DNA from: Xanthomonas translucens pv. cerealis
GTDB taxonomy: Bacteria > Pseudomonadota > Gammaproteobacteria > Xanthomonadales > Xanthomonadaceae
Length of the DNA stretch: 64,000 nt
NCBI RefSeq assembly: GCF_006838285.1
Contig: NZ_CP038228.1
Coordinates: 4,216,001-4,280,000, forward strand
Direction: 5' to 3'
Shown: positions 57,701-64,000 of the stretch, piece by piece
Numbering within the stretch: the stretch's first letter is position 1
How the letters are laid out: each line of letters starts with the position of its first letter
The notes under the pieces: model-generated
Database searches by the model: none
The model's input: the letters and a program-made list of their open reading frames with translations, nothing else
Told to the model about the DNA's origin: nothing
Translations under genes and position numbers: made by a program

Positions 57701-58783
57701 GAGCGGATCGGCGTGCACGACAACTTCTTCGAACTGGGCGGCGACTCGTTGACCGCTGCCGAACTGCTGGCGCGGTTTCCCAGTCATTTCGGGATCGAAC
57801 TGCCGCTGGGTAGCTTGTTCGATGCATCGACCGTGGCCGGCCTGGCCACGTTGATGGAAAACGCCGAGGAGTCGCAGAACGATCCGCTCGCGCCGTTGCT
57901 GCGGCTTCGCCGGGGCGATCACGGCAACCGGCCGCTGTTCTGTATCCATCCGGTGGTTGGGCTGGGCTGGTCGTATCTCGGCCTGCTCGGCCAGCTCGAC
58001 CCAGACTGCCCGGTGTACGCCCTGCAGTCGCCGGCCTTGCGCAGCGGCGCGGCGTTGCCGGACAGCATCGAGACGATCGCGGCCGATTACCTGCGGCGGA
58101 TCCGCTGCGTGCAGCCGCAGGGGCCATACCGGTTGCTGGGCTGGTCGCTGGGCGGTTTGATCGTGCATGCGATGGCCGCCGAACTGCGGGCCGGTGGCCA
58201 CGAGGTGGAATTGCTGTCCATCCTCGACGCCTATCCGTATGCCGCGCGCATCGCCGCGCTGGGCGACGATGCGGCCAGGGTGCGCGCCGCCTTGGCGTTC
58301 CTCGGCCTGCGGCTGCAGCCCGGCCAGCCGGCTCCCGCGTGCATGGCCGATCTGTCGATGTTGCTGTGCGAACACTACGGCTTGCTGTCGCTGCCGCTGG
58401 TGCAACAGTTGCTGCAGGACGATCCGCAGTTGCTGGAGCGCATTGCCGCTTTGGTCGAGCACCAGCTGGCACTGGCCAGCGACTACCAGCCGCAGCGTGT
58501 GGACGTTGACTTGCTGTTCTTCGATGCGGCGATCAAGCCGGCTCTGGACCTGTCGCCGCTGCTGGATCATCGCCCCGATGCCTGGCGCGATTTCGTGGCC
58601 GGACTGGACGTGCACCCGATCGACAGCGACCACCAGTCGATGCTGCAGTCGGCGCCAGCGGCGCAGATCGCGCGGATCGTGGATGCGCGTCTGCGTCCGC
58701 ACCAGTGCGCACCGCGCGCGTCCGCGGCCGCATCGCGATTGGCGCAGCCGCTGCCGGCCACGGAGGTGCTGGCCGATGTCTGA
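54770..58783 (+). CDS. Single-module non-ribosomal peptide synthetase (C-A-T-TE)
   Basis: 1337 residues from ATG 54770. Condensation domain about 1-440, with active-site YGHHLVMDGYSG. Adenylation domain about 460-960: LYTSGSTGTPKG (A3), FDIAALELYLPL (A4), LYGPTETTVW (A5), YRTGDLARW (A7), LTPNGKLDRKALP (A10). Thiolation domain about 985-1055, FFELGGDSLTAAEL. Type I thioesterase to the end, GWSLGGLIVHAMA with His in HPIDSDHQSM. The same order as EntF. Reading the ten-residue specificity code by eye gives D-I-L-Q-L-G-L-V-W-K, close to the glycine code DILQLGLIWK. With one C domain and no donor module, it probably joins an acyl or other donor to glycine. The next gene overlaps by 8 bp. Confidence 0.92.
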   Translation: MNQLSCGSLPLTVAQRGLWVIHKINPKASLNLSEALELFGPIQPQLILRASRQLVCEFETIRMRIVEENGLPRQRVEAEYLGDFPYLDLSGGPAPRQAAECWIAQVIERQWDIARDPLWRCVLFRLGEDHYLWVQYGHHLVMDGYSGGMVVQRLAELYSAYAAGVEPPASTVGTLAALVELEASYRKSERFLRDRDYWAQQLANPPPAVRLTRRPGASHCGFLRSTGHLSSAKIARLRELGALYGVTLPQLLIALVAAFYHRNTGAEDMIFGMPVTGRVNRQYRSTPCMLANAVPIRLAMAPQAPFHSLFAQVASVVRSALRHQQYRYEDLRRDLGLVRNDQQLAWLAVNIEAFDYALDFGGVKAIPHNLSNGSFEDLTIFFYERGDGADVRFDFDANPGLYTREELDEHRRRLLQLVDSVLDDPTQALGQVDMLGAQERARLLYDWNRTDAALPEPSSLPHWFAQQAAATPDAIAVRCASQVLDYRSLQQRSAQLAAQWVGEGVSPGDVIAVALPRSAQLLVVLLAVMWSGATYLPLDPRGPAERNATMLNDSGAIALVCEPAQWEQHALGGIVWLDPQAGTDLDPLSAPRATADGIAYLLYTSGSTGTPKGVEVSHRNLASFLFAMQEELQLQASDRVLALTTISFDIAALELYLPLICGASVVVAGDGLLHDPHGLSRLIARERISLMQATPSLWRILLANEDLPLQQVHALVGGETLSGALATRLLQRSARLTHLYGPTETTVWSTLMRLTPAETASVPIGRPLRNTRVYVLDGQQQPVPTGASGELYIGGAGVAKGYRKRQQLNDASFLPDPFVADGGRMYRTGDLARWREDGVLEFLGRADAQLKIRGHRVEPGEVEAALLRHPAIAAAAVVGHRAGDGDGAMQLVAYLVAAGDATLPTLDTLRQQLRARLPEYMLPTVCMALPALPLTPNGKLDRKALPVPGRAEVPRYVAPRTALEERLVALWQRLLGVERIGVHDNFFELGGDSLTAAELLARFPSHFGIELPLGSLFDASTVAGLATLMENAEESQNDPLAPLLRLRRGDHGNRPLFCIHPVVGLGWSYLGLLGQLDPDCPVYALQSPALRSGAALPDSIETIAADYLRRIRCVQPQGPYRLLGWSLGGLIVHAMAAELRAGGHEVELLSILDAYPYAARIAALGDDAARVRAALAFLGLRLQPGQPAPACMADLSMLLCEHYGLLSLPLVQQLLQDDPQLLERIAALVEHQLALASDYQPQRVDVDLLFFDAAIKPALDLSPLLDHRPDAWRDFVAGLDVHPIDSDHQSMLQSAPAAQIARIVDARLRPHQCAPRASAAASRLAQPLPATEVLADV

Positions 58784-60134
58784 GCAACAGCATGCAGCGT
58801 CGGCGCGCGGCGCGACAGTGGCGATCTTCACGATTGGCACGCGTGGCGACATCCAGCCGATGCTGGCGCTGGGATGCGAACTGCAGCAGCGAGGCCATGC
58901 GGTCCGCATCGTCACCAGCGCCAACTTCGCCGAGCAGATCCGCGCTGCCGGGCTGAGCTTCTTCGCGCTCAGCGGCGACTTCCAGGCGTTGCTCGAAAAC
59001 GATCGCGGTATCGCCGAACTGGGATTGCAGTTGCGGGCGATGGCAAGGATTTTTCGCGAGCACATGGCGTTCTGGGCCAGGGACTGGGTGGCGCAAGGGC
59101 AATTGGCGTGCACGGGGGCGGACCTGTTGATCGGCGTTGGCAATGCCAGCCTGCTCGCAGCGGCACTGGGCGAGGCCTGCGCGATTCCGGTGGTGTTCGC
59201 GCAGTTGCAGCCCTTGACCGCATCGCGGCACTTGCCGCCGATGCCGCTGGCCGGGCGCAGCGTGCCGGGGCCGCTGAGCATGGCCGCCTATCAGCTGCTG
59301 CGCCTGGGGGCGTGGTGGGTGATGCAGCCGGCGATCAATCAGTGCGTGCGCGCACAGCTCGGGTTGCGTCCTTATCCTTGGTACGGGCCTTATTTTCATC
59401 GCGATTCGGCGCGGGTGCGGGTGCTGTATGGGTTCAGCCCCCACGTGCTGCCGCGTCCGTCCGACTGGCCCGAGTCGGTGCAGATCTGCGGCTATTGGAT
59501 GCTGAAGGAACCGCAGTGGCAGCCGCCCGCGGCGTTGCAGGCGTTTCTCGACGCCGGTCCGGCGCCGGTCTACATCGGCTTCGGCAGCATGGTCAGCCCC
59601 GACCCCCAGGCATTCGCCGCGACGCTGGTCGAGGCGGTGCGGCGCAGCGGCCGGCGCGCGGTGCTGGCCAGCGGCTGGGGCGCGCTTGACGCCGCGCATG
59701 CGCACGCCGACGCGCAGATCTTCCATCTGCGCCAGGCGCCGCACGCCTGGCTGTTCCCGCGCATGGCCGCGATCGTGCATCACGGCGGCGCCGGCACCAC
59801 CGGCGCTGCGGCCGCGGCGGGCGTGCCATCGGTGGTGGTGCCGTTCTACGGCGACCAGCCGTTCTGGGCGCACTGCCTGGAGCGGCAGGGCGTGGCGCCG
59901 CCGGCGCTGGTCCGCGCCGGCCTGCAGGCGCAGACCCTGGCCGCCGCGCTCGACCAGGCGGCGCAACCGGCGATGGTGCAGGCCGCGGCGCACCTGGGCG
60001 CGCGCATCCGTGCCGAGGAGGGCGTGGCGACGGCCGTGGCGTGGCTGGAACGCTGGGGCGTGTTGCCGCGGCTCGGGCGTGGTGAACCCGATCCCTCGGT
60101 GTCGCCGCAGGCCCTGGGAGCGGGAGGACGCTAG
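58776..60134 (+). CDS. GT1-type (UGT/MGT-like) glycosyltransferase
   Basis: 452 residues from ATG 58776, overlapping the NRPS by 8 bp. N-terminal acceptor domain starts IFTIGTRGDIQPMLALGCEL, typical of lipid, sterol and macrolide GT-B enzymes. The donor site is IVHHGGAGTTGAAAAAGVPS followed by VPFYGDQPFWA, and YIGFGSMV marks the start of the second Rossmann fold. No membrane anchor. Translational overlap argues that it glycosylates the NRPS product or its lipid part. The sugar is unknown. Confidence 0.9.
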   Translation: MSEQQHAASARGATVAIFTIGTRGDIQPMLALGCELQQRGHAVRIVTSANFAEQIRAAGLSFFALSGDFQALLENDRGIAELGLQLRAMARIFREHMAFWARDWVAQGQLACTGADLLIGVGNASLLAAALGEACAIPVVFAQLQPLTASRHLPPMPLAGRSVPGPLSMAAYQLLRLGAWWVMQPAINQCVRAQLGLRPYPWYGPYFHRDSARVRVLYGFSPHVLPRPSDWPESVQICGYWMLKEPQWQPPAALQAFLDAGPAPVYIGFGSMVSPDPQAFAATLVEAVRRSGRRAVLASGWGALDAAHAHADAQIFHLRQAPHAWLFPRMAAIVHHGGAGTTGAAAAAGVPSVVVPFYGDQPFWAHCLERQGVAPPALVRAGLQAQTLAAALDQAAQPAMVQAAAHLGARIRAEEGVATAVAWLERWGVLPRLGRGEPDPSVSPQALGAGGR

Positions 60135-60271
60135 CCCGCATCGCCGCCTTGCAGCGTGGTCGTCGCGCGATGCGGCACGCAGAGGTGAACGGATCCAGCG
60201 CGCATTGAGCGGCCGAGCTGCGCTGCCTAGAATGGCGGCCACGTTCCTCGCCGTGAAAGGATGCCGGCTGC

Positions 60272-61390
60272 ATGCGCTACCCTGGACTGGACCTGTTGCG
60301 TGCATTGGCGATTGTCTTGGTCATGCTGTTCCATTCGTTCGTGGTCGGCGGCCTGGGGCAGGACTGGGCCTGGCTGTCGCGCTACGGCTGGATGGGCGTG
60401 GATCTGTTCTTCGTGCTCAGCGGTTTGCTGATCGGCAGCCAGGTGCTGGCGCCGCTGGCGCGTGGCGAGCCGCTGCGTTTTGGCGATTTCTACCTGCGCC
60501 GTGCGTTGCGCATTCTGCCGGCCTTCGTCGTGGTGTTGGCGCTGTACCTGGCCTGGCCCGGTTTCCGCGAAGCGCCGGGCATCGCGCCGTGGTGGATGTT
60601 CGCCAGCTTCAGCTTGAACCTGGGCATCGACTACGCCAGCCAGCCGGCGTTCTCGCATGCCTGGTCGCTGTGCGTGGAGGAGCATTTCTACCTGGTGTTC
60701 CCGCTGCTGGCGGCGCTGTCGCTGCGGCGGCCGTCGGCGCCGCGCTTCGTCGCGCTGTGCAGCACGGTGGTACTGGCCGGGATCGCGTTGCGCACGGCGA
60801 CCTGGCTGCACGACAGCGCGCTCGAGCGCATCGGCGACGGGCTGCAACGCAACTGGTTCATCGAGGATATCTACTACCCGACCTGGAACCGGCTCGACGG
60901 CCTGCTCGCCGGCGTGGTGCTGGCTGTGCTCAAAGTGTACCGGCCGCAGCGCTGGCAGTGGCTGCAGGCGCATGCGAATGCGCTGCTGCTGGCCGGGTTG
61001 GCGGTGTGCGCGCTGGCGCTGTGGCTGTTCCGTGAGCGCACCGGCCTGCTCGGCAACGCGGTCGGCTGGCCGCTGTTGTCGCTGGGGCTGGCGTTGCTGG
61101 TGATTGCCGGTGCCTCCACGCGCAGCTGGATCGGCCGGCGTGCGCTGCCTGGAGCTGGGTGGTTGGCGGCGATCTCGCACAGCTTGTACCTCACCCACAA
61201 GGCCGTGTTCCATCTCACCCAGAGCTGGTTCGGCGCCGCGCTCGAAGGACGTGGGCTGCTCGCCTTCTCGGTCTATGCGGCGATGGCGCTGCTGGCCGCC
61301 GCGCTGCTGCACTACGCGGTGGAACGGCCGTTCCTGCAGCTGCGCGAGCGCTTGCGGCGCACGTCCGCCGATGTGCCGGTGACTGCCTAG
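60272..61390 (+). CDS. Acyltransferase 3 family (OafA/YrhL-like) membrane protein
   Basis: 372 residues with about ten membrane helices. The catalytic His is in LVMLFHSFVVGG. RYGWMGVDLFFVLSGLLIG, FYLRRALRILPAF and HAWSLCVEEHFYLVFPLL are family landmarks. Transfers acyl groups (often acetyl) from the cytoplasm to sugars across the membrane. It follows the GT gene by 137 bp on the same strand, so it may acylate the glycosylated product; cluster membership is inferred. Confidence 0.85.
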   Translation: MRYPGLDLLRALAIVLVMLFHSFVVGGLGQDWAWLSRYGWMGVDLFFVLSGLLIGSQVLAPLARGEPLRFGDFYLRRALRILPAFVVVLALYLAWPGFREAPGIAPWWMFASFSLNLGIDYASQPAFSHAWSLCVEEHFYLVFPLLAALSLRRPSAPRFVALCSTVVLAGIALRTATWLHDSALERIGDGLQRNWFIEDIYYPTWNRLDGLLAGVVLAVLKVYRPQRWQWLQAHANALLLAGLAVCALALWLFRERTGLLGNAVGWPLLSLGLALLVIAGASTRSWIGRRALPGAGWLAAISHSLYLTHKAVFHLTQSWFGAALEGRGLLAFSVYAAMALLAAALLHYAVERPFLQLRERLRRTSADVPVTA

Positions 61391-61457
61391 GCCGCCACTG
61401 CCGGAGCGCATCGGCGCGGCGATTGCCGGATGTGCGCGGTTCTCCACGCCACGGCTT

Positions 61458-62350
61458 TACTCCGGATCGGTGTAGGCCACGCGCGCTTCGTGCAGGCGCT
61501 GCTGCAGGATCTCCGCCAGCCGCGCCACTGCCGGTGCCGGCTCTGCGTCGGCACGATGCAGGTTCAAGCCCAGCGCCGGCAGCGTCGGCAGGCCGCCGGC
61601 TCCTGGCGGCAATAGTGCAAGCGCTCAGGAACGCCGGCCGGCGTGCGCAAAGTCAGCCCCAGGCCGGCGCGGACCGCGGCCCAGACCCGCGCTGGTGAAG
61701 GCGATGCGCCACGGAATACCGGCCCGGTCCAGCGCCGTGGTCGCCGCCGTGCGCAGCAGGCACGGCGCGTCCAGCATCACCAGCGGCAAGGGCGTCTCAC
61801 CGTTCCAGCCGGCCGGCTCCGGCGGCGGCGCATCGGCCGCGGCGATCCAGCGCATCGGCCAGGCGGCCTGGGGCTGGCGATGCGCCGTCGCGGTTCCCGC
61901 TTCCCAGACCAGCGCCAGGTCCAGCTGGTCGGTTTCGATCCGCGCCAACAATGCCTGATGGCGCGCGATGCGCGCTTCGATGCGCACCTTGGGATGCGCG
62001 CGGGCGAAGCGCCCGAGCACGTCAGGCAACATGTGCTCGCCGAAATCCTCCTGCAGCCCGAGCCGTACCCAGCCCTGCAGGGCGGGTTCGTGCAGCGCGG
62101 CGGCGGCGGCGTTGAGGTCGAGCAGGCCGCGTGCGTAGGCCAGCAGTACCTCGCCCGCCTCGGTCAGCGCCAGCTAACGGCCACTGCGGCGCAGCAGTGC
62201 CTGGCCGGCCTGGTCTTCCAGCTTCTTCCGCTGCGCGCTGATCGCGGACGTGGAACGCCCCTGCCGATCTGCCGCCTTGGCGAAGCTGCCCAGCTCGATG
62301 CCGGCGACGAAGCTGCGCAGCGCATCGAGGTCGAAGGTGACGCGACGCAC
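61458..62350 (-). pseudogene. LysR family regulator, disrupted
   Basis: From GTG 62350: FDLDALRSFVAGIELGSFAK and ADRQGRSTSAISAQRKKLED, a LysR winged helix-turn-helix, then TAG at 62174-62176 after 58 codons. The frame reopens as LALTEAGEVLLAYARGLL and the substrate-binding domain (FARAHPKVRIEARIARHQ). It shifts near 61,665 and ends in another frame at 61458 (LAEILQQRLHEARVAYTDPE). The LrhA/HexA-like sequence with two lesions is not expected to work. Divergent from the CMD-like gene, which it probably once controlled. Confidence 0.85.
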
Positions 62351-62455
62351 GCTATCGATCCTGTTTTATCGAAAATTGGGTGCTGAATTTCCTGATTTTC
62401 AGGAACATCTTCGGTGGCTAGGCTGGGCGCAGTCAATCTCCATCGCGAGACGCGA

Positions 62456-62760
62456 ATGTCCGACCTATCCCAGTCTGATGCGGCCTTGTTCGGCGATATC
62501 GCGCCAAAATTCGCGCAGCTGACCGACGAGGTGCTGTTCGCCGACCTGTGGCAGCGTCCTGCGCTGTCGCCGCGTGAGCGCAGCCTGGTCACGGTCGCGG
62601 CGCTGGTGGCGCTGTACCGGCCGCAGCAGCTGCCGTTCCACCTGAGCTGCGCGCTGGACAACGGCCTGAGCCGCGATGAACTAGCCGAAGCAATCACCCA
62701 TCTGGCGTTCTACGCCGGCTCGTCGGCCACGTATCCATGCCGACAAGCGGCGGTTGAGGC
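62456..62760 (+). pseudogene. Carboxymuconolactone decarboxylase-like gene, 3' truncated
   Basis: From ATG 62456: MSDLSQSDAALFGDIAPKFA, LTDEVLFADLWQRPALSPRERSLV and LPFHLSCALDNGLSRDELAE, then HLAFYAG, where family members continue with a WPAA-type C-terminus. Here the sequence changes to SSATYPCRQ and runs without a stop into a phased repeat and the SDR gene. The CMD fold is AhpD-like; the Cys-x-x-His of AhpD is not present (HLSC only). Its usual function would be as a small reductase/decarboxylase. Confidence 0.75.
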
Positions 62761-62792
62761 ACCAGCACCCAGGCTTCGCCTGTTTGCTTTTA

Positions 62793-62823
62793 CCATTCCC
62801 GATTCCCCACTCCCCATTCCCGG
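62793..62823. repeat. 7-bp-phased TCCC repeat inside a continuous reading frame
   Basis: ATTCCCG, ATTCCCC, ACTCCCC, ATTCCCG units. In the frame shared with the CMD remnant and the SDR gene it encodes IPDSPLPIPG. Confidence 0.85.
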
Positions 62824-62830
62824 CCTCTCA

Positions 62831-63586
62831 ATGACCCAGACCGCCCTGATCACCGGCGCTACCTCCGGTTTCGGTGCCGCCGCCGTGCGCCGCTTCGTCA
62901 ATGCCGGCTGGCGCGTGATCGCCACCGGCCGCCGCGCCGAGCGGCTGCAGCCGCTGCTGGCCGAGTTCGGCGCCGAGCGCGTGTACGTGGCGGCGTTCGA
63001 CATCCGCGACGAAGCCGCGCTCGATGCGCTGCTGGCCGCGCTGCCGGACGCGTTCCGCGGCATCGACCTGCTGGTCAACAACGCCGGCCTGGCGCAGGGC
63101 ACCGCCCCGGCGCAGGCTGCGTCGCTGGACGACTGGCGCACGATGATCGACACCAACATCACCGCGCTGGTGACCCTGACCCATCGCCTGCTGCCTACGC
63201 TGATCCAGCGCCGCGGCGCGATCGTCAACATCAGTTCGGTGGCCGCGCTGTACCCGTATCCGGGCGGCAATGCCTACGGCGGCACCAAGGCCTTCGTCAG
63301 CCAGTTCTCGCTGGGCCTGCGCGCGGACCTGCACGGCACCGGCGTGCGCGTGACCGCGATCGAGCCGGGCATGGCCGAAACCGAGTTCACCCTGGTCCGC
63401 ACCCACGGCGACCAGGGCGCGTCGGACACGCTATACCACGGCGCGCAGCCGATGACCGCCGAGGACATCGCCGAGCAGATTTTCTGGGTCGCCACGCTGC
63501 CGCCGCATCTGAACATCAATCGGCTGGAAATCATGCCGGTGACGCAGTCCTTCGCCGGCTTCCAGGTGGCTAGAAGCCGGGAATAG
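62831..63586 (+). CDS. YdfG-like short-chain dehydrogenase (3-hydroxy acid dehydrogenase)
   Basis: 251 residues from ATG 62831. Cofactor site LITGATSGFGAAAVRRF with the NADP-type Arg in GRRAERL, NNAGLAQG, catalytic Ser in NISSVAALYPYPGG and Y-x-x-x-K in NAYGGTKAFV. LPPHLNINRLEIMPVTQSFAG is the YdfG-type C-terminus. Oxidises L-allo-threonine, serine and related 3-hydroxy acids in characterised members. Upstream frame is open through the CMD remnant, so a fusion protein is possible; the start chosen matches the family. Confidence 0.88.
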   Translation: MTQTALITGATSGFGAAAVRRFVNAGWRVIATGRRAERLQPLLAEFGAERVYVAAFDIRDEAALDALLAALPDAFRGIDLLVNNAGLAQGTAPAQAASLDDWRTMIDTNITALVTLTHRLLPTLIQRRGAIVNISSVAALYPYPGGNAYGGTKAFVSQFSLGLRADLHGTGVRVTAIEPGMAETEFTLVRTHGDQGASDTLYHGAQPMTAEDIAEQIFWVATLPPHLNINRLEIMPVTQSFAGFQVARSRE

Positions 63587-63602
63587 GGAGTGGGGAATCG
63601 GC
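63579..63602. repeat. 7-bp-phased GGGA repeat overlapping the SDR stop
   Basis: GGGAATA, GGGAGTG, GGGAATC units on this strand (TCCC on the other). The last codons and stop of the SDR gene are inside it. Confidence 0.8.
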
Positions 63603-63756
63603 AATTAGGAACAGCGAAAGCAGGCGTCGACGTGCTCCCCCTGCTACAGGTCACTGCAGCTAGGTTCCCATCAGCGTACTCGCGCGACTGGCGAGGCAAT
63701 TCAACGACTGTCCTATGCAGGAGGCCGGTCGCAGGGAATGCAGGAGACGCCGCTTT

Positions 63757-63777
63757 TCCCCATTCCCGATTCCCAGC
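63757..63777. repeat. 7-bp-phased TCCC repeat
   Basis: CCCCATT, CCCGATT, CCCAGCC units, ending 2 bp before the SPOR gene stop. Confidence 0.75.
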
Positions 63778-63778
63778 C

Positions 63779-64000
63779 TCACTGCGCCTTGATCGCGATC
63801 GCCGGCAGGCCGCTGCCGGTCAGTTTCTGCTTGGCCGCGGCCAGTTCGCTGGCGGTGCCATACGGGCCCATGCGCACGCGGTACACGGTCTTGCCGCTGA
63901 TCTGCGCCGATTCCACGCGCGCCGACAGGCCCAGCATCGCCAGCTTGGCCTTGGTCGATTCGGCATCGCCGGAGGCGCCGAACGAACCGGCCTGCAGGAT
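63779..64000 (-). CDS. SPOR-domain protein, C-terminal part (runs off right edge)
   Basis: 73 residues are visible and in frame to the edge. ILQAGSFGASGDAESTKAKL, then LGLSARVESAQISGKTVYRV and RMGPYGTASELAAAKQKL form a complete SPOR domain, which binds denuded septal peptidoglycan. The N-terminus lies outside, so FtsN, DedD or another SPOR protein cannot be told apart, though FtsN-like is likely. Confidence 0.88.
   Translation of the reverse strand: MLQAGSFGASGDAESTKAKLAMLGLSARVESAQISGKTVYRVRMGPYGTASELAAAKQKLTGSGLPAIAIKAQ

Noticed and set aside
55712..59281. 1189-codon open frame antisense to the NRPS and GT genes
   Set aside because: Arg/Gln/His-rich translation without motifs, fully opposite genes with clear domains; a shadow of high third-position GC.

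Overview
The window is a GC-rich gammaproteobacterial chromosome segment that I read as Xanthomonas (Lysobacteraceae). The main reasons are an integron integrase directly downstream of ilvD with cassettes pointing away from it (the known location of the Xanthomonas chromosomal integron), REP-type palindromes of the GGAGCGACTTCAGTCGCGAC kind, and the gene families and their order. The species cannot be fixed from sequence alone.

Layout. (1) 1-3,960: nine lower-GC integron cassettes, all on the minus strand, separated by about 55-bp attC sites of one type; products include a SieB-like superinfection-exclusion protein, small lipoproteins, a zinc-ribbon/SHOCT membrane protein and a lone BRCT domain. 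The integrase (4,091-5,102) is frameshifted and has lost its catalytic tyrosine. (2) 5,249-9,138: ilvD and a DUF1190/glutathionylspermidine-synthase-like pair. (3) 9,243-16,252: a translationally coupled minus-strand operon RDD - SpoIIM-like - DUF4129 - DUF4350 - MoxR, then DUF58. (4) 16,478-19,999: a rearranged patch with a DUF2167 gene lacking its 5' end, a partial second copy of a gamma-carbonic-anhydrase-like gene, an MFS transporter, a PQQ-dehydrogenase scrap and the intact gamma-CA-like gene. (5) 20,290-27,556: a tiny lysine-rich protein, a RIO kinase and a complete RND efflux operon. (6) 27,600-33,500: decayed EAL gene, mnmG, a candidate sigma-54-driven structured sRNA, a Tyr/Gly-rich lipoprotein, an internally deleted threonine dehydratase, a YdcF-like protein and a SnoaL-like pseudogene. 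(7) 33,502-39,451: biotin genes bioB-bioF-bioH-SDR-bioC on the minus strand and divergent comF. (8) 39,732-47,687: lipoprotein, ubiA, tRNA-Arg(CCG), an alpha/beta hydrolase, two tandem secreted CrtC/AttH-like proteins, comM and ubiK. (9) 47,864-54,031: a P-II protein, a GH84 pseudogene behind two NagQ-like boxes, speE and speA. (10) 54,770-61,390: a compact cluster of a single-module C-A-T-TE NRPS (A-domain code read as glycine), an overlapping glycosyltransferase and an acyltransferase. (11) 61,458-64,000: a decayed LysR gene, a truncated carboxymuconolactone-decarboxylase gene read through into an SDR gene, and the 3' end of a SPOR-domain gene.

Two themes stand out. The first is gene decay: intI, DUF2167, EAL, threonine dehydratase, SnoaL, GH84, LysR and CMD genes are all broken while housekeeping genes are intact. 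The second is accessory content that is not standard annotation: the frozen integron with a probable phage-exclusion cassette, the NRPS/GT/acyltransferase cluster, the sigma-54 sRNA candidate, and a family of intergenic elements with TCCC repeated every 7 bp.
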